From NCBI GenBank assembly GCA_019753175.1, contig JAIELK010000006.1:124001-188000 (forward strand): 64,000 nucleotides of DNA, given 5' to 3'. The notes under the pieces are model-generated. The model made no database searches and had not been told where the DNA came from. It saw nothing but the letters and a program-made list of their open reading frames with translations. The position numbers and the translations under genes are program-made. This DNA is from Hyphomonadaceae bacterium (lineage in GTDB: Bacteria; Pseudomonadota; Alphaproteobacteria; Caulobacterales; Aquidulcibacteraceae). Below, piece after piece: positions 18,773 to 27,181 of this stretch. The stretch's first letter is position 1, and each line of letters begins with the position of its first letter.

Positions 18773-19533
18773 GGCTCGGCGATGCGCCCTGGACCCGCGT
18801 GCGCGATGCACTCGCCTCCGGCGAGCCGTGCGTCGCCATCCTCCCCTGCGGCGCGGTGGAGGCGCACGGGCCACACCTCCCGCTCACGACAGACGTCATC
18901 ATCAGCGAAGCGTTCTCCGACGCCGCTGCGGATACGCTCAACCGCGATGGCGTCGTGACCTTCGTGCTGCCTGCGCTCGCTTATGCCCCTTCGGAATACG
19001 CCGCCGCGTTCGAGGGCACGATCGGCGTTGGCGCAGAGACGGCGAAGCGTATGATCCTTGACATCGTCGCGACGCTGCAGCGCCAAGGCTTTACTTGCCT
19101 CGCCATCGCCAACTCGCACTTCGACCCCGCCAATGTCGCGATGTTGCGGGACGCCGTGGCCGAAGCGCGGGCGCTTGGCTTGCCGATAGCCTTCCCGGAT
19201 TTCACGCGCCGCGCGCTCGCCGCGACCCTGACTGAAGAGTTCGTGTCAGGCGCTTGCCATGCCGGTCAATTCGAGACCAGCATCGTGCTCGCCGCGCGTC
19301 CCGATCTCGTCGACAACGCTTTGCGCACGGCGCTGCCGCCCAATCCCGCGAGCCTCACAGAAGCGATGGGACGCGGCGTGACGACGTTCCACGACGCCGG
19401 CGGACCCGACGCCTATTTCGGCGCGCCAGCAGACGCGAGCAGCGCTGAAGGCGCGGCCACCATTGCGGCGATGGCGAGCGCCATTGTCGACGCCGTGCGC
19501 GAAGCGCTCGCGCAAGCGGGGCGCTCTGCATGA
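18769..19533 (+). CDS. Creatininase family amidohydrolase
   Basis: A 254-residue protein with the creatininase metal-binding signature PCGAVEAHGPHLPLTTD near residues 27-43 and a second block CLAIANSHFDPANVAMLRD. The family hydrolyses cyclic amides or formamides (creatinine, F420 precursor, 3-dehydro-scyllo-inosose and others). A conserved NGHGGN block is here NSHFDPAN, so the substrate need not be creatinine. It overlaps both its neighbours by ATGA and is part of the CoA-ester operon, where an amide-cleaving step on a nitrogen-containing compound would fit. Confidence 0.88.
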   Translation: MRLGDAPWTRVRDALASGEPCVAILPCGAVEAHGPHLPLTTDVIISEAFSDAAADTLNRDGVVTFVLPALAYAPSEYAAAFEGTIGVGAETAKRMILDIVATLQRQGFTCLAIANSHFDPANVAMLRDAVAEARALGLPIAFPDFTRRALAATLTEEFVSGACHAGQFETSIVLAARPDLVDNALRTALPPNPASLTEAMGRGVTTFHDAGGPDAYFGAPADASSAEGAATIAAMASAIVDAVREALAQAGRSA

Positions 19534-20435
19534 GAGCGTGTTGTGCGATGGCGGCCGCCGCACTCCTGCTGCTCGCAGCATGTGGATCGCAAGACTCATC
19601 GCTTGAGCGTGTTTGCGCGCCCATAGAGATCGGCGCACAGATCGTGGCGCCGGCCGGGCGGGTTCAGCGCGGCGCCAACATTTTCGAGCCCGAAGAGCGG
19701 TACGGTGGCGTAGGCGACGTGGCGGCGTTCACGATCGACGCACACGAAGTCACCAATGCGCAGTTCGCCCGCTTCGTCGATGCCACCGGCTACATCACCA
19801 TCGCCGAGCGTATCGGCCCTGACGGCGCGCCGATGGGTGCGGCGGTGTTCGATCGCACGACGGGACAATGGCGCATCGATCCGGGCGCCAATTGGCGTCA
19901 TCCCGAAGGCCCCGCGTCTTCGATCGAAGGACGCGAACGCTACCCCGTCGTCGCTGTCGCCTATGCCGACGCCGAAGCGTACGCCCAGTGGATGGGGCGA
20001 CGGCTGCCGACCGAAAACGAATGGGAGTTTGCCGCTCGTGGCGGCGCGCCTGCGTCCAGCAATGCGAACGCTGAAGCATACGCCCCGGACGGCGCGCCGC
20101 GCGCGAACACATGGCAGGGCGTGTTTCCGTTCCAAGACAGCGGCGAAGACGGCTTCACAGGGCTTGCGCCCGTCGCCTGTTTTCCGCCGAACGAGCGCGG
20201 CGCCTACGACATGGCCGGCAATGTCTGGGAATGGACCAGCGACGCCTTTGTCGGCGCAGGCGCGCCCGAGGATTTGCGCGGCGAAGCCGCACCCACGCGC
20301 GTGCTCAAGGGCGGCTCGAACCTCTGTGCGCCGAACTTCTGCTCGCGCTTTCGCAGCGGCTCACGCCAGCCAGGCGACGAAGGCCTCGGCATGTCGCATG
20401 TTGGTTTCCGCACTGCGGGCGCTGTTCAGCCCTGA
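19530..20435 (+). CDS. Exported formylglycine-generating-enzyme (SUMF1) family lipoprotein
   Basis: A 301-residue FGE-sulfatase-domain protein with an N-terminal signal (AAAALLLLAACGS), apparently a lipoprotein. Family landmarks are VTNAQFARFVDATGY, YPVVAVAYADAEAYAQWMGRRLPTENEWEFAARGG, YDMAGNVWEWTSD and VLKGGSNLCAPNFC...HVGFRTA. Cys266 and Cys271 have the C-x4-C spacing of the copper-binding catalytic pair of aerobic FGEs. Genuine FGE converts a sulfatase Cys to formylglycine, yet no sulfatase is encoded in the window. It overlaps the creatininase-like gene by 4 bases and ends the operon. Confidence 0.88.
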   Translation: MRACCAMAAAALLLLAACGSQDSSLERVCAPIEIGAQIVAPAGRVQRGANIFEPEERYGGVGDVAAFTIDAHEVTNAQFARFVDATGYITIAERIGPDGAPMGAAVFDRTTGQWRIDPGANWRHPEGPASSIEGRERYPVVAVAYADAEAYAQWMGRRLPTENEWEFAARGGAPASSNANAEAYAPDGAPRANTWQGVFPFQDSGEDGFTGLAPVACFPPNERGAYDMAGNVWEWTSDAFVGAGAPEDLRGEAAPTRVLKGGSNLCAPNFCSRFRSGSRQPGDEGLGMSHVGFRTAGAVQP

Positions 20436-20442
20436 TCCGCGG

Positions 20443-21825
20443 CTACCGGCCGCGGCCGCCACGTTTGCGTGACGCCGCGTCACCGTCAGTCTCGAACATC
20501 GGGTTGATGTCCCACTGTCCGGCGAACGGCGCGTCGAGCAGATAGTCCGGCAGCCGCGCGCTCATCGCCTTCTCGTTCGACACAGCGATCACCTGGCGAT
20601 CCTTCGCCATGTTGCGCAGGATGTCGGCGTCGATGTCGCCGATCAGCTCTGAGCTTTCCTTCGCCATCAAATGGTTGGCGACGCCGAACAGCTGGAACAC
20701 GCCGGCATTGTTGAAAATGGTGCGCCAATCTTTGGGATAGAGCCGCTGCAGCTGGCTCAAATCCTGGAAGAACGGCCACACCTGCAGCCCATAGCCGCGC
20801 AACAGCGTCATCGATTGCCGCAGCGGGCCGAACTCGCCCAATTGCGCGCACTCGTCGAGCAGGAATAGCGTCGAGCGCTTCGGGCGGCGCTTGCGACCCA
20901 TCACCGTCAGCATCAGCGCGCCGACCCACAGCCGCAGCAACGCGCCGTGGCTTTCGAGCTTGTCGGGCGGAATGACGATGTAGATCGTCATCGGATCGCC
21001 GCGGCGCACGGCGTCGAGGCTGATGGTGGATTTCGACAGCGAACGCAGCGCCGAGTCCGAGTTCACAACCTTCAAATAGCTTTGCGCCGTCGAGAGGATG
21101 CCTGAGCGCGTCTGCTCGGTGATCGGCAGGAACGAGGAAATATTCTGCTTCGACAACCGGTTCAGAGTCTCGTGGCCTTCGATCAGCGCGGCGAGATTGT
21201 AAACCGCGTCGTCGCTCATCAGGATTTCCCGCACGCGGCCGAAATGGCGTTCGCTCTTGCTCGCGGTCTCGGCGACGGCAGCGATCACGCCCGACATCAG
21301 CGAGCGGCCCCAATTGTCCCAGAACGGTTCCTTGTGGAAGCCGACATCGCCGGCCAGCAACGACGCCAGCATCTCAGCGTCGGCGTCGAGCAGCGCGCCG
21401 GGACGATCAAACAAGTCAAACGGATTGAGCGCGTCGGTGCGGCGCGAGACAGCGCCGAACGGATCCAAAAGGCGCACCTCTTGGCCCATCTCCTTGCGGC
21501 GGCGATGGGTGACGTGCCAGGTCTCGCCCTTGGGGTCGATGACGATTACCGAGCCTTCGAAGCGCAGCAGATTGGGGATAATCACGCCCCTGCCCTTGCC
21601 AGCGCCCGTGGGCGCGATCGTCACCAAGTGACGATCTTCGCCGTAAAGGATCGGCACCTCGCCAGCGATAGCAGGCTCAAGCGAACTCGGCGCGCCGAAA
21701 CCGATCGGCTGCTTTTTTCCGTCGTCCGATTTCCAGCCTAGGAGCAGGTCGGTAACTTCCGGCCGCTGCCCCTGCGCGGAAGCCTCAGGCTTCCTGCGGG
21801 AGCGAGTAGTGCGCGGCCTCGTCAT
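20443..21825 (-). CDS. VirD4/TraG/TraD-type coupling ATPase without membrane domain (orphan)
   Basis: A 460-residue P-loop ATPase of the type IV coupling-protein family. Walker A is APTGAGKGRGVIIPNLL, followed by VIVIDPKGETWHVT and LNPFDLF. Walker B is LFLLDECAQLGEFGPL, followed by a YGLQVWPFFQDLSQLQRLYP block. Canonical VirD4 proteins carry an N-terminal membrane anchor; none is seen here, the start being MTRPRTTRSRRKPEA. No relaxase, mating-pair or T4SS genes are nearby. The start is set at 21825; an ATG 27 bases upstream is possible. It may serve DNA translocation or a degenerate conjugative role. Confidence 0.88.
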   Translation of the reverse strand: MTRPRTTRSRRKPEASAQGQRPEVTDLLLGWKSDDGKKQPIGFGAPSSLEPAIAGEVPILYGEDRHLVTIAPTGAGKGRGVIIPNLLRFEGSVIVIDPKGETWHVTHRRRKEMGQEVRLLDPFGAVSRRTDALNPFDLFDRPGALLDADAEMLASLLAGDVGFHKEPFWDNWGRSLMSGVIAAVAETASKSERHFGRVREILMSDDAVYNLAALIEGHETLNRLSKQNISSFLPITEQTRSGILSTAQSYLKVVNSDSALRSLSKSTISLDAVRRGDPMTIYIVIPPDKLESHGALLRLWVGALMLTVMGRKRRPKRSTLFLLDECAQLGEFGPLRQSMTLLRGYGLQVWPFFQDLSQLQRLYPKDWRTIFNNAGVFQLFGVANHLMAKESSELIGDIDADILRNMAKDRQVIAVSNEKAMSARLPDYLLDAPFAGQWDINPMFETDGDAASRKRGGRGR

Positions 21826-22081
21826 CAGCGTCTCCTTCACGGTGCGGCACACGCCGCCCGCGACTCAAAGCGTAAGCGTCAATCAGGGCCGGACCCGTCC
21901 TCGAATGTGGCGGCAGAGCGACATCGGGAGGCGCCGGCGACCGGACGGCGCCCCGCCCAGCCAACCTAGATCAACCGGAAAAGCGTCGCCGCGCAATGGT
22001 GGATTACGGTGAAGGGCAAGTTTCTCCTGGGCGACGCACCGCGCGCCGCACCAGGAGGTCAAGTAATTGTTTTTATTAAAA
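21826..22081. other. Intergenic region upstream of the orphan coupling ATPase
   Basis: A 256-base spacer with no convincing gene. It holds an inverted repeat TCCTGG/CCAGGA around 22024-22055 with a GC-rich centre, and directly beside it an unusually AT-rich stretch at about 22063-22086 abutting the POT transporter stop codon. It also has a GACTC site (CcrM-type GANTC) near 21856. The AT-rich block is the most base-skewed short segment noticed in the window. Confidence 0.4.
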
Positions 22082-23830
22082 TTATCGGACGTCCTTCATC
22101 CATCCCTTCAGGATCGGCGACAGCAAAAGCAGCAGGACACCAGCCCCGAGGCCCCATGCGCCGACCCACGTGAAGGTCGAAACATAGCTAGCCAGCTGCC
22201 CCCCCAAGTCGACCACTTCACCCGCTACCGTATCTGAAGCTGTGGTCTGCGCGATGATCGCCGCCAAGATATGTGCAAGCGAAGAGGACAAGAACCACAC
22301 GCCCATCATGAGCCCGACGACGCGCGCCGGCGACAGCTTGGTGATCATCGACAGTCCCACCGGCGAGAGGAAGAGCTCGCCCGTGGTGTGGAACAGATAG
22401 AGCAGGAACAGGAAGATCAGCGGCACCTTGAAATCGTCGCCGGCGAACTGAGCGCCGAGCACGAGGATGAAGAAGCCGATCCCGACCTGGATCAGTCCAA
22501 GCGCGAACTTCACAGGCGTCGACGGCTCCATGTTCTTCTTCGCCAACGCCACCCACATCATGCTGAACGGAATCGCGAGCAACACGATGATCGCGGGGTT
22601 GAAGCTCTGCGTCTGCGCCGCCGTCATGGCGAGGCCCGGCACGATGGTGAGATCGGTGTTGCGTTCAGCGAACAGGGAGAGCGACGAGCCTGCCTGCTCG
22701 AACAACATCCAGAACACGACGCTGAAGAACACCAGCACCAGCGCGGCGATCATCTTGCTGCGCTCGTCGCCCTTAAAGCCGGCGAGTGCGAACACCAGCA
22801 CCGCCGCGAACAGCACCGGCACCAGGATCGGCAGCGCCGCCTCCATCAGTTCTGTCTGCTGCACCAGCAGCCAAGCCGGGATCACAGCAAGCAGGCCGCC
22901 GATCCAGAACAGACCTTCGAACATCGCCGAAATCGGTTTCGGCGGCTCAGCTTTGCCCATCAGGTATTTCTGACCCATGAGGTACTGGATGAGCCCAAGC
23001 GCCATGCCGACGCCGGCAAGGCCGAAACCGTACTTCCAGCCGTAAGTCTGGCCAAGATAACCGCAGGCGAGCGTTGCGAGAAACGCTCCCAGATTGATGC
23101 CCATGTAAAAGATGGTGAAACCGCCGTCGCGGCGCGGATCGCCGGGCGGATAAAGCGCGCCGACAGTGGTCGAGATGTTGGCCTTGAGGAACCCGACGCC
23201 GACGATGATCAACGCGAGCGACAGATAGAGTATCTGCTCGTACGGGATGGTCATGCCGCCCAGGCTGAACGTGTCCTGGCGCACACTCAGGCGATAATCG
23301 TCCGTCGCTACGAACGCCGGGAATGCGTTGCCGGCGTTTTCGATTGCCATGCCTTCCGGCGAGAAGTTGACCGGGTAGCGAACCTCGCCCGGGGCGACGA
23401 TGAAGAGTTCGCGATTGTCGCCGCGTCCTTCGCTGATGATGTCGTAGGTGATGCCCTGCTCGTTGACGAGCGTGATCTCCTGCACCGAGCCGCGGCCTTC
23501 GAACGCCATGCCGAAGTGCCCCAGCACCAGCAGCGCGGCGCCGATCGTCACCGCTTTGCGGGAACCCAGAAACCGGTCGGCGATCACACCGCCGATGACC
23601 GGGATTAGGTAGACGAGCGCCGCATACGCCCCGTACAGCCCTTGCGCCTTATCGTCGGAAAACAAGAAGTGCTGCGTCAGATAAATCACCAGTAGCGCGC
23701 GCATGCCGTAGAACGAGAAGCGCTCCCACATCTCGGTGAAGAACAGCGTGACCAGCCCACGTGGATGGCCCATAAAGGTCTTTTTATCGGCAGGAGCGTT
23801 AGGCCCTGCGCCGGCGACGGCATCGGTCAT
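22082..23830 (-). CDS. POT/PTR family proton-dependent oligopeptide transporter
   Basis: A 582-residue major-facilitator-type membrane protein. The POT signature is near the N-terminus (HPRGLVTLFFTEMWERFSFYGMRALLVIYL) with the E-x-x-E-R-F/Y motif, then YLIPVIGGVIADRFLG, and GINLGAFLATLACGYLGQTYGWKYGFGLAG later. A periplasmic insert (about residues 100-185) between TM3 and TM4 is longer than in simple POTs. It imports di- and tripeptides with protons. The S9 peptidase and dipeptide-ABC ATPase elsewhere in the window suggest peptide scavenging. Confidence 0.95.
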   Translation of the reverse strand: MTDAVAGAGPNAPADKKTFMGHPRGLVTLFFTEMWERFSFYGMRALLVIYLTQHFLFSDDKAQGLYGAYAALVYLIPVIGGVIADRFLGSRKAVTIGAALLVLGHFGMAFEGRGSVQEITLVNEQGITYDIISEGRGDNRELFIVAPGEVRYPVNFSPEGMAIENAGNAFPAFVATDDYRLSVRQDTFSLGGMTIPYEQILYLSLALIIVGVGFLKANISTTVGALYPPGDPRRDGGFTIFYMGINLGAFLATLACGYLGQTYGWKYGFGLAGVGMALGLIQYLMGQKYLMGKAEPPKPISAMFEGLFWIGGLLAVIPAWLLVQQTELMEAALPILVPVLFAAVLVFALAGFKGDERSKMIAALVLVFFSVVFWMLFEQAGSSLSLFAERNTDLTIVPGLAMTAAQTQSFNPAIIVLLAIPFSMMWVALAKKNMEPSTPVKFALGLIQVGIGFFILVLGAQFAGDDFKVPLIFLFLLYLFHTTGELFLSPVGLSMITKLSPARVVGLMMGVWFLSSSLAHILAAIIAQTTASDTVAGEVVDLGGQLASYVSTFTWVGAWGLGAGVLLLLLSPILKGWMKDVR

Positions 23831-23915
23831 CGATACGTTTCCCCTCGGTTTCCGCGCCTAGGGCGCGGCTCTCTTCCCTTACAAATCGGCCACTAAGCAG
23901 AGCGGGGCGCCGTGT

Positions 23916-24455
23916 TCAAGCACGCGTCGCCGAACGGAGCTCTCGCGTCAGGAGCCACCAGAAGGCGCGGCCCGGCGTTCGATCCAGCCAGAAGCCGAGC
24001 CGGCGCAGGGTGCGCACCGAGGCGAGATTGCGGCTGTCGCAGCCCGCAATCAGCGTCTCGACGCCTGCATCGTCAAAAAGCCAATCGATCAACGCGCCGG
24101 TCGCTTCGACGGCATAACCTTGCCGGCGCCGGCCGCGCGCGACCGCGTAACCGATTTCCACGTCGCCTTGAACGCGTGCGCTCGGCTCGAAGCGCACGTC
24201 GCCGACGATAGAATTATCCTCACGATGAACGGCGATCGCCCGCGTGGGGAGCGGCGTCCCACCCAGAGTCGGGGTGAGCGAACGCGCGACCAGCTTGAGA
24301 CTGCTGCTGCTCCAGTCAGACGGGGCCTCGGCGCCGACCGTGCTGGCGAAAACCGCCGCGCCTATATGAGCCGCCCGCGCCATCGCCTGCGTGACCGGCT
24401 CCAGGCGGAGGCGCGGGGTCAAGAGCGAATGGTCCAGCCTGCGCACGGACCTCAC
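23916..24455 (-). CDS. GNAT family N-acetyltransferase (RimJ-like)
   Basis: A 179-residue acetyltransferase. It begins LLTPRLRLEPVTQAMARA, continues with VGDVRFEPSARVQGDVEIGYAVARGRRRQGYAVEATGALIDWLFDDAGVETLIAGCDSRNLASVRTLRRLGFWLDR. The R-R-R-Q-G-Y-A segment is the acetyl-CoA pyrophosphate loop, and the N-x-A-S-x-R-x-L-x-x-L-G-F block is typical of RimJ/RimL-like enzymes. Substrate unknown. It stands divergent from the TonB receptor at 24572. Confidence 0.9.
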   Translation of the reverse strand: MRSVRRLDHSLLTPRLRLEPVTQAMARAAHIGAAVFASTVGAEAPSDWSSSSLKLVARSLTPTLGGTPLPTRAIAVHREDNSIVGDVRFEPSARVQGDVEIGYAVARGRRRQGYAVEATGALIDWLFDDAGVETLIAGCDSRNLASVRTLRRLGFWLDRTPGRAFWWLLTRELRSATRA

Positions 24456-24519
24456 TTTGGACCCGGCTCGGCGGCAAAGCCACGCCTTTCAGCCACGGCA
24501 GCCCTTGCCATGCTTGCAA

Positions 24520-24536
24520 TTGCGAGTTATTTGCAA
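24520..24536 (+). promoter_or_regulatory. Fur-like operator upstream of TonB receptor
   Basis: TTGCGAGTTATTTGCAA is an imperfect palindrome with TTGC/GCAA ends, resembling alphaproteobacterial Fur boxes of the TGCGA-N-TCGCA type. It lies 36 bases upstream of the ATG of a FecA-like receptor, a usual site for iron repression. The match to a Fur box is from memory and not scored. Confidence 0.55.
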
Positions 24537-24571
24537 TGTAGTTGAGAGACGTTCGCAAGTAGGGTTCGGGG

Positions 24572-26716
24572 ATGAGTCACACGAAGACGGGTCTGTGGGT
24601 TTCGGCAGCCCTTTTGTGCGCCGCCCCGGCCTGGGCTCAGGACGCAGCGCCGCCCATCACCGAGGCTGACATCGTCGTCATCGGTCATCGCGAAAACCTG
24701 CTGAACATCCCCGGCTCCGGCGCCACCATCGAGTCGGAAGATCTCGAAGCCTCTCGCGTTTTCAGCGTCAACGAAGCGCTGCGTCAGGTCGCGGGCGTTT
24801 ATCCGCGCGACGAAGAAGGCTTGGGGCTGAGGCCCAACATCGGCGTACGTGGTTTGGCGCCGACACGCTCAAGCGAAGTTCTGCTGCTCGAAGACGGGCT
24901 GCCGCTCACCTACGCGCCCTATGGCGACAACGCGACCTATTCGCATCCCCCGATCCGCCGCTTCGAACGCATCGAGGTGCTGAAGGGCGCAAGCCAGATC
25001 CGCTTCGGCCCGCACACGGTGGGCGGCGTCGTGAACTACATCTCACCGCGCGCGCCGTCGGAGTTCGGCGGCAGCGTGTTCGTCGCTGGCGGCGATAACG
25101 GCTATCTCGAAGGCTCCGGCTCGCTCGGCGGCGAGATCGCAGGCTTCAGAACCTTGGGCCACGTCAGCGCAACCCACTTCGACGGCATCCGCGACAATCA
25201 CGATTTCGCGTTTCAGGACTACAGCTTGCGTGTCGAGCGCACACTATCCCCGGACCACGAGATCATTGCCCGCATCGCTGTCAACCGCGAAGGCAGCCAG
25301 GTCAGTTATTCCGGCCTCACGGAGGCGGAGTTTGCAGCCGATCCGTTTGGCAATCCGTTTCCCAACGACCGCTTCAACACCCAACGCTACACGGGAGCAG
25401 TGACGCATGGCTGGGATGTCACGCAAGACCTGCGCCTGACCACGTCGGCCTATTCGCTCTACTTCGACCGCGATTGGTGGCGCCAGAGCTCCAATTCAGG
25501 CCAGCGCCCCAATGATGCGAGCGATCCTGCCTGCGCGAGCATGGCCAATCTCAACACCACATGCGGCAACGAAGGCCGCTTGCGCGAATATCACCAATAC
25601 GGCGTCGAAACCCGCCTCGATTGGGACACGCGCCTGCTCGGCGTTGACGCCAATGTCGAAGCCGGTCTGCGCTGGCACACCGAGCGCCAGCGCCGTCTGC
25701 AAGTCAACAGCGACACACCGACCGGCCGGAGCCCTGGGACGAGCGTCAATGGCGGCCTGCGCGAAGACAATACACGCTACGCCGACGCTTGGTCCGGCTT
25801 CATCATGACGAGCCTGGACTATGGCCGCTTCGCCATCAGCCCCGGCGTGCGCGTCGAAGCGATCGCGTACGAGCGCGAGAACCGCCTGACCGGCCTGCGT
25901 GGCGAAAGCCAACTCACCGAAATCATTCCAGGGCTCGGCGCAACGTTCGAACTCCGTGACGCTCTTGTCGTCTATGCTGGCGTGCACCGCGGCTTCTCCC
26001 CGCCGCGGGTCGAAGACGTCATCGACAATTCGGGCGCCAGCGTCGACCTCGCCGCCGAAGAGAGCGTGAGCTACGAACTCGGCGTGCGCGGCGAGCTCAA
26101 CCCCGGTTGGGACATCGACTTCAACGTCTTTCACATGGACTTCGACAATCAGATCGTGCCGGCCTCTGTCGCTGGCGGCGTCGGCGCCACCCTGACCAGC
26201 GCTGGGGAAACACGGCATAGCGGTGTCGAACTCAGCACCCGCATCTCCTTGCGCGACATGGGGTGGGTGGAAGACGACGACTTTTACGTCCGCGCGGCTG
26301 CAACTTATCTCGGCGAAGCGGCGTATGTTGGGGACCGTTTGTCCAGCGTCGCCGGCTTCGGCGCGGTTTCGGTCAGCGGCAATCGCCTGCCCTATGCGCC
26401 CGAGTGGATCGCCTCCGCTGCACTCGGTTACACGCGCGGTGATTGGCTCAATCTGCAAGCCGAGGTGCAGCACACCGGCGAAATGTTCACCGACGATCTC
26501 AACACCGTGGCTCCGACCGCGAACGGCCAGCGCGGGTTGATCGACAGCGCTACCATTTTGAACCTCGCGGCGAACCTTACCCCAGGCGGCGGCAGCGCCA
26601 CGTTCTTTGTAACGGTTAAAAACGTGACCGACGAAGTGTTCATCGTCGATCGGTCGCGCGGAATTTTGCCGGGTGCGCCACGGCTGTGGCAGGCTGGCGT
26701 GAGCGTGAAGTTCTAG
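24572..26716 (+). CDS. TonB-dependent siderophore-type receptor (FecA-like)
   Basis: A 714-residue outer-membrane receptor with a signal peptide ending PAWAQDAAPP. Its TonB-box-like stretch is ADIVVIGHRENLLNIPGSG, its plug contains LRPNIGVRGLAPTRSSEVLLLEDGLPL and RFERIEVLKGASQIRFGPHTVGGVVNYISPRAPS, and the barrel ends GAPRLWQAGVSVKF with the terminal Phe. The pattern of the plug (IGVRG, PYGD, RRFERIEVLKG) is that of FecA-like Fe(III)-dicitrate or similar receptors. A Fur-like box precedes it, supporting iron uptake. No FecIR pair is present. Confidence 0.94.
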   Translation: MSHTKTGLWVSAALLCAAPAWAQDAAPPITEADIVVIGHRENLLNIPGSGATIESEDLEASRVFSVNEALRQVAGVYPRDEEGLGLRPNIGVRGLAPTRSSEVLLLEDGLPLTYAPYGDNATYSHPPIRRFERIEVLKGASQIRFGPHTVGGVVNYISPRAPSEFGGSVFVAGGDNGYLEGSGSLGGEIAGFRTLGHVSATHFDGIRDNHDFAFQDYSLRVERTLSPDHEIIARIAVNREGSQVSYSGLTEAEFAADPFGNPFPNDRFNTQRYTGAVTHGWDVTQDLRLTTSAYSLYFDRDWWRQSSNSGQRPNDASDPACASMANLNTTCGNEGRLREYHQYGVETRLDWDTRLLGVDANVEAGLRWHTERQRRLQVNSDTPTGRSPGTSVNGGLREDNTRYADAWSGFIMTSLDYGRFAISPGVRVEAIAYERENRLTGLRGESQLTEIIPGLGATFELRDALVVYAGVHRGFSPPRVEDVIDNSGASVDLAAEESVSYELGVRGELNPGWDIDFNVFHMDFDNQIVPASVAGGVGATLTSAGETRHSGVELSTRISLRDMGWVEDDDFYVRAAATYLGEAAYVGDRLSSVAGFGAVSVSGNRLPYAPEWIASAALGYTRGDWLNLQAEVQHTGEMFTDDLNTVAPTANGQRGLIDSATILNLAANLTPGGGSATFFVTVKNVTDEVFIVDRSRGILPGAPRLWQAGVSVKF

Positions 26717-26738
26717 CGGCGGCAACCGCCAACGTCAT

Positions 26739-26786
26739 CTTCGACTGACGCCGACTTCAACAGCGCGTCACCCGAGTGGGTCGAAG
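26739..26786. repeat. REP-like palindrome between convergent genes (copy 1)
   Basis: CTTCGAC then TGACGC at 26739-26751 pair with GCGTCA at 26765-26770 and GTCGAAG at 26780-26786. This gives a hairpin with a one-sided internal loop (CCCGAGTGG). It shares the GCGTCA...GAGT...GTCGAAG half with elements at 29418-29465 and 49889-49913. It lies between convergent receptor and cytochrome genes, where it may also help end transcription. Confidence 0.6.
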
Positions 26787-26793
26787 CGGGTCG

Positions 26794-27138
26794 CTAGCCG
26801 CCGCGCTTCAGCGTCAGCAAATACGCGTGCACATCGTCAAGCTGCTCAGGCTCGACCACGAGCTGCGGCATGCTGGGATGCGAACTCTGCATCCAGACGC
26901 CCAGTGCCAGACGCGTCATGCCCGGGGTGTTGGCGATTTCCTCGAACGGCGGCGCTGCCGGATAGGGCGACATCTCCAAGCCAGCCGCCACGCGATGGCA
27001 CGAGCCGCACGTTGCTTCGGCGAAGGCAAGGCCGCGCGCGGCGTCGCCTTCGCTGCCACTGGCTGGGCTCTCAGGGGCGGTCGTCGTGGCCGTACAGGCG
27101 GCCAAACTCAACGCGAGGGTCAATGCCACGGTGCGCAT
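26794..27138 (-). CDS. Small c-type cytochrome, probable lipoprotein
   Basis: A 114-residue exported protein. Its signal peptide ends with a lipobox-like LAAC (MRTVALTLALSLAAC), followed by one covalent heme site CGSCH and a C-terminal Met-containing region (QSSHPSMPQLVVEPEQLDDVHAYLLTLKR), the usual cytochrome c class I layout. ATG 27138 is chosen since the signal peptide starts there; the frame is open further upstream. It is convergent with the TonB receptor and 43 bases downstream of a GST on the same strand. Electron partner unknown. Confidence 0.88.
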   Translation of the reverse strand: MRTVALTLALSLAACTATTTAPESPASGSEGDAARGLAFAEATCGSCHRVAAGLEMSPYPAAPPFEEIANTPGMTRLALGVWMQSSHPSMPQLVVEPEQLDDVHAYLLTLKRGG

Positions 27139-27181
27139 CAGACAAGACTGCCCCGTCACCCTCATCGCGCATTGCGCACGA

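Noticed and set aside
22024-22055. Inverted repeat TCCTGG/CCAGGA as terminator of the POT gene
   Set aside because: No T-run follows in the direction of POT transcription, and the stem centre is not well paired.
22271-23608. 445-residue open frame on the plus strand opposite the POT transporter
   Set aside because: High His/Arg/Glu composition is the antisense of hydrophobic codons; no motifs.
25496-26725. 409-residue open frame opposite the FecA-like receptor
   Set aside because: Antisense shadow of a receptor with signal peptide, plug and barrel.
26718-26730. GGCGG-CAA-CCGCC stem after the receptor stop
   Set aside because: Only five base pairs and no T-run; the larger palindrome next to it is more convincing.
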